From positions 50,174 through 114,173 of the forward strand of contig JAIYCB010000035.1 in NCBI GenBank assembly GCA_027488215.1: a stretch of 64,000 nt of DNA, written 5' to 3'. Numbering within the stretch: the first letter of the stretch is position 1; each line of letters begins with the position of its first letter. A program made the position numbers and the translations under genes. Under the pieces are notes generated by a model, which was not told where the DNA came from, did not search any database, and saw only the letters and a list, made by a program, of their open reading frames with translations. Origin of the DNA: Comamonadaceae bacterium. Its GTDB lineage: Bacteria > Pseudomonadota > Gammaproteobacteria > Burkholderiales > Burkholderiaceae_C. Positions 56,805 to 64,000 of this stretch are shown piece after piece.

Positions 56805-57782
56805 ATGAGCACTCTCCAAACCACCGGCGCACGCGCCACGGGCCTGGCCACCATCGCCGCTGACGGCACCGTGCTGGACACCTGGTTCCCAGCCCCAGAA
56901 CTGGCAGCCGATGTGGCGGCCAGCGGCAGCACCCGCCTGACGCAAGCCGAAGCCATCGCCGCTTTGGGCGCTGACGTGGCCCAGGCCTTGGTCGCCTGCA
57001 GCGTGCGCAACGCCACCGTGGTGGCCGTGCGCACCGAGATCAAAAGCCTGGCCGACGCGCCTGCCGACACACACGACGCCTACCTGCGCCTGCACCTGCT
57101 GAGCCACCGCTTGGTGTTGCCGCACGGTGCGAACGTGACTGGCATTTTTGGCCTGCTGCCCAACGTGGCCTGGACCAACTTTGGCCCCTGCGCGCTGGCC
57201 GATGTGCCCGCCGCCCGCCTGAAGGCGCGTGGCACTGGCCGCGTGCTCGAGATCAAGGGCCTGGACAAGTTCCCACAAATGACCGACTACGTGATCCCGT
57301 CGGGCGTGCGCATTGCCAACGCCGACCGTGTGCGCTTGGGCGCGCATCTGGCCAGCGGCACCACCGTCATGCACGAAGGCTTTTGCAACTTCAACGCCGG
57401 CACGCTGGGTGCGAGCATGGTCGAGGGCCGCATCAGTGCGGGCGTGGTGGTGGACGACGCGAGCGACATCGGCGGCGGCGCGTCCATCATGGGCACGCTG
57501 TCGGGTGGCGGCAAAGAAGTCATCAAGGTCGGCAAGCGCTGCCTGCTGGGTGCGAACGCCGGCATCGGCATCTCGCTGGGCGACGACTGCATCGTCGAAG
57601 CGGGTTGCTACATCACCGGCGGCAGCCGCGTCCAGATGCCCGACGGCTCGGTCATGAAGGCCAAAGAACTGTCCGGCAAAAATGGCATCTTGTTCCGCCG
57701 CGATTCACAGTCGGGCGCTTTGCACGCGATCCCGCGCAACAAGAGCTGGGGCGAATTGAACGCCGAGTTGCACAAGAACTGA
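56805..57782 (+). CDS. dapD: 2,3,4,5-tetrahydropyridine-2,6-dicarboxylate N-succinyltransferase (Pseudomonas-type)
   Basis: YLRLHLLSHRLVLPHGANVTGIFGLLPNVAWTNFGP, KFPQMTDYVIPSGVRIANADRVRLGAHLASGTTVMHEGFCNFNAGTLG, GTLSGGGKEVIKVGKRCLLGANAGIGI. Confidence 0.95.
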   Translation: MSTLQTTGARATGLATIAADGTVLDTWFPAPELAADVAASGSTRLTQAEAIAALGADVAQALVACSVRNATVVAVRTEIKSLADAPADTHDAYLRLHLLSHRLVLPHGANVTGIFGLLPNVAWTNFGPCALADVPAARLKARGTGRVLEIKGLDKFPQMTDYVIPSGVRIANADRVRLGAHLASGTTVMHEGFCNFNAGTLGASMVEGRISAGVVVDDASDIGGGASIMGTLSGGGKEVIKVGKRCLLGANAGIGISLGDDCIVEAGCYITGGSRVQMPDGSVMKAKELSGKNGILFRRDSQSGALHAIPRNKSWGELNAELHKN

Positions 57783-57802
57783 TTTCACGTTCTTCTCAAA
57801 AC

Positions 57803-57839
57803 AAAACGGCGTGCACGCGAGAGCGGCACGCCGTTTTTT
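57803..57839 (+). terminator. Rho-independent terminator downstream of dapD
   Basis: aaaacggcgtgc ... gcacgccgttttttc (arms 57803-57814 / 57826-57837). Confidence 0.88.
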
Positions 57840-59935
57840 CAGATCTTGGCCAAATGCTTCTTGGCCAACTCCACATACCAATCCAGACACCCCGGGTTGG
57901 CCATGGCGTCTTTGTTGACGACCTTTTCCAGCGGCTGGCCGAGCATGAGTTTCTTGATCGGCAGTTCCTGCTTTTTGCCCGACAGGGTTCGCGGGATCTC
58001 GGCCACCTGAAAGATGTCATTCGGGATGAACCGGGGGCTGAGCGCCACCTTGATGGCGTTGTTGAGCTTGGCCTTGACCGCATCATCCAGCGCCGTACCC
58101 GGGCGCAGCACCACAAACAGCGGCATGTAGCTTTCTTTGCCCAGGTACTCCAGGTCCACCACCATCGAGTCCATGACTTCGGGCAGAGCTTCGACGGCGC
58201 TGTACAGCTCGCTGGTGCCCATGCGCAGGCCGTAGCGGTTGATGGTGGCGTCGCTGCGGCCAAAAATGACGCAGCCTTCGCCCTCGCCTTGGGCGTTGCC
58301 GATGCGAAGCCAGTCGCCGTGGCGCCACACACCGCCCATGCTGGCCGGACCATCACCGCCACCAGGTTGCCGGCCATGGCCTGCGGGGTACATCTCGAAA
58401 TAGCTGGCCAGGTAGCGGGCGTTGTTCTGGTCGTTCCAGAAATACAGCGGCATGGACGGGATGGGCTGTGTGCAGACCAGTTCGCCCACTTCGCCAAGCA
58501 CCGGCTCACCCGCTTCGTTCCAGGCTTCAACCGCGCAACCGAGTTCGCGGCATTGCATCACGCCGGGCTCTTGCGGCAGTTCGCGGTGGCCGCCGACAAA
58601 GGCGCCCGCAAAGTCGGTGCCGCCGGAGATGTTGCACCACCAGATGTCGGTGCCGATGGCCTTGAATTGTTCGACGCCCCAGGTCTGCGTGTCGGCCGAC
58701 AGGGGTGATCCGGTGGTGCCCAGGGCGCGGATCAGGGACAGGTCGCCACTGCGGGAAATGTCCAAACCGGCTTTGTGGCAGTTGGCAAAGTAGGCAGCGC
58801 CTGCCCCAAAAAACGTGACTTTTTCCTGCGCCGCCATGCGCCACAAAATGCCCCAGTCGGGCCGCTCCTTGCTGCCGCCGGGGTTGCCGTCGTAAATCAC
58901 GCAGGTCACGCCATTGAGCAAGCCCGCCACCTGCGCGTTCCACATGACCCAGCCGGTGGAGCTGTACCAGTGAAAGCGCTCGCCCCAGCTGTTGGGCTGG
59001 TAACTGCAACCGATGTCGTTGTGCAAAATTTTGTTGGCCAGGGCCACAATCACGGTGCCGCCGTGGCCGTGCACGATGGGCTTAGGCAGGCCAGTGGTGC
59101 CGCTGGAGTAAACGATCCACAGCGGGTGGTCAAAGGGCAGCCACATGGGCTCGAAGGCCTGCACGGCGGCATCGTCGCGCACCGTGATGGCCGACATTTG
59201 CACACTGGCACCGACGTCGCATTGGGCCAGGTCCAAAGTACCCAAATTGTCGTGCACGATGACGTGCTGCACGCTGGGCAAGGCGTCGCGCAGCTCCTGC
59301 ACCACACCCATGCGGTCAAAGTCGCGCCCGCCGTAGCTCACGCCGTCCACCGCGATCAGCACCTTGGGCTCGATTTGCTTGAAGCGGTCGAGCACGGCGT
59401 TGGTGCCCATGTCGGGCGCACAAATGCTCCACACGCCGCCCACGCTGGCCGTGGCCAAAAACGCCACCATGGCTTCGGGGATGTTGGGCAGGTAAGCCGC
59501 CACCCGGTCCCCCGGCTGCACACCCTGCGCTTGCAGGTGCAGCGCCATGGCCGCCACCTGGCGACGCAGCTCGGGCCAGCTCAACTCGCGGCGCAGGCCT
59601 TTTTCGTTGTGGCTTATGACCGCCAAAAACCCTGCATCGTGTGCAGGCTGCACATGGCGAAACACCTGGTGCGCGTAATTGGTCTGGGCCCCCGGGAACC
59701 ACTTGGCTCCGGGCATCACGTTGTTCGCCAACACCGCTGTGTGCGGCGTGGGCGACTGAAAATCAAAATAGTCCCAAATGCTTTGCCAGAACGCATCGAG
59801 CTCGGTGATCGACCAACGCCACAAGTCGTTGTAGGTGGCAAAGCTCAGGCCACGTTCGTCGCGCAGCCAGTTTTGGTACAGCCTGATTTGCGGCAAATGG
59901 GGGGCAGGAGCGGTGGGTCGTGTCGCGGTGTTCAT
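57839..59935 (-). CDS. Acetoacetyl-CoA synthetase
   Basis: ALVFxx-type ANL ligase: IVYSSGTTGLPKPIVHGHGGTVIVALANKILHND, GTDIWWCNISGGTDFAGAFVGG, RSDATINRYGLRMGTSELYSAVE. Confidence 0.93.
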   Translation of the reverse strand: MNTATRPTAPAPHLPQIRLYQNWLRDERGLSFATYNDLWRWSITELDAFWQSIWDYFDFQSPTPHTAVLANNVMPGAKWFPGAQTNYAHQVFRHVQPAHDAGFLAVISHNEKGLRRELSWPELRRQVAAMALHLQAQGVQPGDRVAAYLPNIPEAMVAFLATASVGGVWSICAPDMGTNAVLDRFKQIEPKVLIAVDGVSYGGRDFDRMGVVQELRDALPSVQHVIVHDNLGTLDLAQCDVGASVQMSAITVRDDAAVQAFEPMWLPFDHPLWIVYSSGTTGLPKPIVHGHGGTVIVALANKILHNDIGCSYQPNSWGERFHWYSSTGWVMWNAQVAGLLNGVTCVIYDGNPGGSKERPDWGILWRMAAQEKVTFFGAGAAYFANCHKAGLDISRSGDLSLIRALGTTGSPLSADTQTWGVEQFKAIGTDIWWCNISGGTDFAGAFVGGHRELPQEPGVMQCRELGCAVEAWNEAGEPVLGEVGELVCTQPIPSMPLYFWNDQNNARYLASYFEMYPAGHGRQPGGGDGPASMGGVWRHGDWLRIGNAQGEGEGCVIFGRSDATINRYGLRMGTSELYSAVEALPEVMDSMVVDLEYLGKESYMPLFVVLRPGTALDDAVKAKLNNAIKVALSPRFIPNDIFQVAEIPRTLSGKKQELPIKKLMLGQPLEKVVNKDAMANPGCLDWYVELAKKHLAKI

Positions 59936-60018
59936 GCGCTGCAGCGTATCAGCGGCCATGCCCCGCTGTCACGCGCATCAACCCTGAAACATGCACCTAG
60001 GTGACAGCCTCCAAACCC

Positions 60019-60585
60019 TCAGGCTGCAGTGTCCTTTTGCATGCGTGCGCTCTTCCAGTACACGTCATCGCCACCATTCATGCGGTTGAGCACGCGGGCC
60101 AGCACAAACATCAAGTCCGACAAGCGGTTCAGGTATTGGCGTGGGGTTTCATTGATCGCCTCTTCGTTGCCCAAGGCCACACACGCCCGCTCGGCACGGC
60201 GCGCCACCGTGCGGCACACATGGGCCTGCGATGCGCCGCGTGTGCCTGCGGGCAGAATAAATTCTTCGAGCTTAGGCAACTGGGCGTTGTAGGTCTCCAG
60301 CGCCACATCGAGTGCCGCCACAGCCTCCTCCTTGAGCAGTTCAAAACCGGGAATGGACAACTCGCCCCCCAAATTGAACAGCTGGTGCTGCACCTCGACC
60401 AGGACCTCGCGCACATCGGAGGGCATGTCTTCGCAGAGCAGCAGGCCAATGTGCGAATTCAGTTCGTCCACCTCGCCCATGGCATGCACGCGCAGGCTGT
60501 TTTTGGATACCCGCTGGTTATTACCCAAGCCGGTGGTCCCGTTGTCACCGGTGCGGGTGGCGATTTGTGTGAGTCGATTGCCCAT
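60019..60585 (-). CDS. Cob(I)alamin adenosyltransferase (PduO type)
   Basis: IATRTGDNGTTGLGNNQRVSKNSLRVHAMGEVDELNSHIGLLL, HVCRTVARRAERACVAL, YLNRLSDLMFVLARVLN. Confidence 0.95.
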   Translation of the reverse strand: MGNRLTQIATRTGDNGTTGLGNNQRVSKNSLRVHAMGEVDELNSHIGLLLCEDMPSDVREVLVEVQHQLFNLGGELSIPGFELLKEEAVAALDVALETYNAQLPKLEEFILPAGTRGASQAHVCRTVARRAERACVALGNEEAINETPRQYLNRLSDLMFVLARVLNRMNGGDDVYWKSARMQKDTAA

Positions 60586-60728
60586 GGATTTGTCCTTGTA
60601 TCAAGCTGGGATTGTGGGCCAAGTCCCCATGACTTGTCTGACAGTCGACAGCAAAACGGGGGTTTGAGGCGTAAACTCTGTTTGCACATAAAGAACAGGT
60701 TGACGCCTGTCACCATCGGAGACAACCC

Positions 60729-62156
60729 ATGAACGCCCCCACCTCTGCCGCCCACCTGGCCCCCGAAATTGCGCAGCGCGCCGTGCCCGAAGCCTTTTTG
60801 ACGGCTCTCAAAGCCCGCTTTGGCCACAATTGCTCCACCGCCCTGGTGGTGCGCGAGCAACATGGGCGCGACGAATCGGCCTTTACCACGGTCCCCCCTC
60901 CCGCCGCAGTGGTGTTTGCCGAATGCACGCAAGACGTGGCAGACGCCGTCAAACTGTGCGCCGAACACAAAGTGCCCGTCATTCCCTTTGGCGTGGGCTC
61001 CTCGCTCGAAGGCCATTTGCTGGCGGTGCAAGGCGGCATCAGCATCGACCTGACGCGCATGAACAAGGTGCTGTCCATCAACGCCGAAGACCTGACCGTG
61101 ACGGTGCAGCCGGGCGTGACGCGCAAGCAACTCAACGAAGAGATCAAGTCCACCGGCCTCTTCTTCCCGATCGACCCGGGTGCAGACGCGACCCTTGGCG
61201 GCATGAGCGCCACCCGCGCCAGCGGAACGAACGCCGTGCGCTACGGCACCATGCGCGAAAACGTGCTGGCCATGGAAATCGTCACCTCGGCCGGCGACAC
61301 CATCCGCACCGGCACCCGCGCCAAAAAATCGAGCGCTGGATATGACCTGACGCGTCTGATGGTGGGCAGCGAAGGCACGCTGGGCGTGATCACCGAAGTC
61401 ACCGTGCGCCTGTACCCATTGCCTGAAGCCATCTCGGCCGCAATCTGTTCCTTTCCCAGCATCGAAGCCGCCGTGCGCACCGTCATCCAGACCATCCAGT
61501 TGGGCGTGCCAATTGCCCGCGTGGAGCTGATCGACCACAACACGGTGCGCATGGTCAATGCCTATGCCAAGCTGGGTCTGCGCGAAGAACCCATGTTGCT
61601 CATGGAGTTTCACGGCTCACCGGCGGGCGTGAAAGAACAAGCCGAAACCGTGCAGGAGATCGCCAGCGAATTTGGCGGCAACGCATTTGAATGGGCGCTG
61701 ACCCCCGAAGAGCGCACACGCTTGTGGACAGCCCGCCACAACGCCTACTTTGCAGCCGTGCAAAGCAGGCCCGGTTGCCGTGCCATCAGCACCGACACCT
61801 GCGTGCCGATCAGCCGCCTGGCCGATTGCCTGTTGGACTCCATCACCGAAACCGATGCCAGCGGCATCCCCTACTTCCTCGTGGGCCATGTGGGCGACGG
61901 CAATTTCCACTTTGGCTATTTGATCGACCCGAACAACCCCCAAGAGTGCGAAACCGCCGAAGCGCTGAATCAGCAACTGGTCAGCCGCGCCCTGCGCCTG
62001 GGTGGCACCTGCACCGGCGAGCACGGCATTGGCCTGCACAAGATGGACTTTTTACGCACCGAAACGGGCGAAGGCGCGGTGGACATGATGCGAACCATCA
62101 AGCGCGCGCTGGACCCGCACAACATCATGAACCCAGGGAAGATTTTCTCGATGTGA
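60729..62156 (+). CDS. FAD-binding oxidase (D-lactate/glycolate dehydrogenase GlcD family)
   Basis: VIPFGVGSSLEGHLLAVQGGISIDLTRMNKVL, GADATLGGMSATRASGTNAVRYGTMRENVLAMEIV, GHVGDGNFHFGYLID, GGTCTGEHGIGLHKMDFL. Confidence 0.93.
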   Translation: MNAPTSAAHLAPEIAQRAVPEAFLTALKARFGHNCSTALVVREQHGRDESAFTTVPPPAAVVFAECTQDVADAVKLCAEHKVPVIPFGVGSSLEGHLLAVQGGISIDLTRMNKVLSINAEDLTVTVQPGVTRKQLNEEIKSTGLFFPIDPGADATLGGMSATRASGTNAVRYGTMRENVLAMEIVTSAGDTIRTGTRAKKSSAGYDLTRLMVGSEGTLGVITEVTVRLYPLPEAISAAICSFPSIEAAVRTVIQTIQLGVPIARVELIDHNTVRMVNAYAKLGLREEPMLLMEFHGSPAGVKEQAETVQEIASEFGGNAFEWALTPEERTRLWTARHNAYFAAVQSRPGCRAISTDTCVPISRLADCLLDSITETDASGIPYFLVGHVGDGNFHFGYLIDPNNPQECETAEALNQQLVSRALRLGGTCTGEHGIGLHKMDFLRTETGEGAVDMMRTIKRALDPHNIMNPGKIFSM

Positions 62157-62195
62157 GGCCGGCTTTTCACGGGCCTTTACGCGCAGCAAGCCGCT

Positions 62196-63365
62196 TCAGG
62201 CTTTGCGCGCAGACAAGGCCCAAAGTGCCACGATCCCCACCAGCAGACCCCAAAAAGCAGCGCCCACACCCGCAATGCTCAGACCCGAAAGGGTCACCAG
62301 AAAAGTCAGCAAAGCCGCATCGCGTTGGCCCTCGTCTTTCATGGCCGTGGACAAACTCGACGCGATGGTGGAAACCAAGGCCAATCCAGCAACGGCCAAC
62401 ACCAGTGCCTTGGGGAAAGCGGCCAACAAACTGACAATGGAGGCGCCGGCCAAGCCCAAAAGAATGTAAAAAAGTCCGGCTGCCGCAGAGGCCGTATACC
62501 GACGCGCAGGATCGGCGTGCGCTTCGCGGCCCATGCAAATGGCTGCTGTGATGGCGGCCAAATTGAGCGCATATCCGCCGAAAGGGGCCAACAGCAAGGT
62601 CACGCATCCGGTGGCCCCGATCACGGGCGAGATGGGCGTGTTGTAACCCGCACTGCGCTGCGCCACCACGCCGGGCAAATTTTGCGATGCCATGGTCACG
62701 ATGAAAAGCGGCAAAGCCACACTGACCATGGCGCCCAGACGCCACTCGGGAGTCACCCACACCGGCGTGGCCCAAGCCCAGGCAATCTGGGCCGCATTCA
62801 ACTGACCCTGCAAGGCCGCCACCACCATGCCGACAGCCAGCACACAAGGCACGGCCCAACGGGGAAAAAACCGACGACCCATCAGGTACGCACCCGCCAT
62901 GGTGAGCACCAAGACCGGTGCTTGACCAACAGCCCCCACTGCATCCAAAGCAAATCGGGCCAAAACCCCCGCCAGCAAGGCACTGGCCAAGGCCAAGGGA
63001 ATGCGTGCCATCCACCGCTCAAACAGCCCGCTGTAACCAGCCCCCATGATGAGCAAAGCACTCACCATGAAGGCCCCTGTAGCCTCAGACAGAGTCACGC
63101 CCTGAGTCACGGCCAACACCGCCGCACCGGGCGTTGACCAGGCCGTCAACACCGGTTGCCGGTACCAAAGGCTCAACAACAAGCTGGTGCCCCCCATGCC
63201 CAAACCCAGCGCCCACATCCAGGAAGCCGTTTGTGCTTCATTGGCACCCAGAGCCTGTGCGGCCGAAAAAACAATGGCCGCCGAACTGGTAAACCCCACC
63301 AGCACAGCCACAAAGCCTGCAACGACAGTGGACAGGGACGCATCACTCAGCCATTTTTTCAACAT
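62196..63365 (-). CDS. benE: Benzoate/H+ symporter BenE family transporter
   Basis: GFTSSAAIVFSAAQALGANEAQTASW, LTAWSTPGAAVLAVTQGVTLSEATGAFMVSAL, VTMASQNLPGVVAQRSAGYNTPISPVIGATG. Confidence 0.93.
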   Translation of the reverse strand: MLKKWLSDASLSTVVAGFVAVLVGFTSSAAIVFSAAQALGANEAQTASWMWALGLGMGGTSLLLSLWYRQPVLTAWSTPGAAVLAVTQGVTLSEATGAFMVSALLIMGAGYSGLFERWMARIPLALASALLAGVLARFALDAVGAVGQAPVLVLTMAGAYLMGRRFFPRWAVPCVLAVGMVVAALQGQLNAAQIAWAWATPVWVTPEWRLGAMVSVALPLFIVTMASQNLPGVVAQRSAGYNTPISPVIGATGCVTLLLAPFGGYALNLAAITAAICMGREAHADPARRYTASAAAGLFYILLGLAGASIVSLLAAFPKALVLAVAGLALVSTIASSLSTAMKDEGQRDAALLTFLVTLSGLSIAGVGAAFWGLLVGIVALWALSARKA

Positions 63366-63563
63366 GGGTGTTTTCTCGCAGAAACCTTGTACCTGGCACG
63401 AGGGTTTTTTGTCCTCGCGCACCTCACCGCCAGGTGCAGGGTTCTGCAACAAAACGGGCATCGGTGAAGTATGTCACTGCGCGGTGCGCCGTTGAACGCA
63501 CCCGCAAAGCAGCTTCAAACGCTGTGCCAAGAACCCTTGCTTGGCAAGCGCCCACCCGTGAAA

Positions 63564-64000
63564 TCAGACCGCTGGTGCTTTCAGCGAGCCCCACACCGCC
63601 TCGATGCCCATGCCGATGGCCAACAAGTTGGTGTCCGAGCCCAATGGGCCGTCAATTTGCATGCCCACGGGCAAGCCGCCAGCCGTCAGACCTGCAGGGA
63701 TCGACAGGCTGGGAATGCCGGCGTTGGTGCAGGGGTCGGTGTTGCGGATGCAAGTGCCAAAGGTATCGCCCGTTTTCGCAACGCCGCCGACGGTGTACTT
63801 GACTTCGCTGGAACCTTTGGCTGCATCGGTCTTGGGCGCTGCCAAGAGGGTTGTTGGGAACAAAACACACGCCACACCAGCCGCAGCAAAGTAGTCTTTG
63901 TAGAGTTTTTGCAGTTGCGCGCGGCCCCCTGTCGTGGGGACCATGGCCGCGTCATAAGCGGCGGCAAACACATCACCCGCAATCGCACCAAAAGCACCGA
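63564..64000 (-). CDS. Amidase, C-terminal part (truncated by window edge)
   Basis: DYFAAAGVACVLFPTTLLAAP..., NTDPCTNAGIPSLSIPAGLTAGGLPVGMQIDGPLGSDTNLLAIGMGIEAV. Confidence 0.88.
   Translation of the reverse strand, partial: GAFGAIAGDVFAAAYDAAMVPTTGGRAQLQKLYKDYFAAAGVACVLFPTTLLAAPKTDAAKGSSEVKYTVGGVAKTGDTFGTCIRNTDPCTNAGIPSLSIPAGLTAGGLPVGMQIDGPLGSDTNLLAIGMGIEAVWGSLKAPAV

Noticed and set aside
58775-60004. 409-aa plus-strand ORF over the acetoacetyl-CoA synthetase
   Set aside because: Antisense shadow; no recognisable motifs.
1-64000. CRISPR arrays, tRNA/rRNA genes, prophage, IS elements, toxin-antitoxin or defence islands
   Set aside because: Read through for these; no repeat-spacer pattern, tRNA-like cloverleaf, transposase, integrase or defence protein was recognised. 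A formal tRNAscan/Infernal/DefenseFinder run was not possible.

Overview
The window looks like ordinary, GC-rich chromosome from a Burkholderiales (Comamonadaceae-like) beta-proteobacterium. This is judged from protein-family content and codon bias; no search was run. About 55 CDSs are supported, with both ends truncated (queC at the left, an amidase at the right). I see no rRNA, tRNA, CRISPR array, phage or IS transposase. Content is mostly housekeeping plus catabolism and transport: recQ, hppD, metY, aroG-type DAHP synthase, modABC, pckG, acuI, dacC-type PBP, dapD, acetoacetyl-CoA synthetase and a cobalamin adenosyltransferase. There are also several transporter/CoA-enzyme clusters. The most interesting items are: (i) a palindromic element plus in-frame 27-bp tandem repeats inside a domain-swapped LeuD-LeuC aconitase-like fusion gene; (ii) the surrounding Bug / CoA-transferase / HMG-CoA-lyase-like / LysR / aconitase-like cluster, a candidate uncharacterised organic-acid pathway; (iii) a diverged recQ 3'-end remnant about 0.7 kb downstream of intact recQ, flanking an MGMT-like ORF; (iv) a form II-like Mo-hydroxylase (coxLSM/coxG-like) next to a TetR regulator and a TRAP transporter; (v) a TatT lipoprotein-associated TRAP system with a fused QM permease; (vi) a 15-bp perfect inverted repeat just upstream of pckG; (vii) an FNR-like site at the expected class II spacing upstream of a universal stress protein gene.
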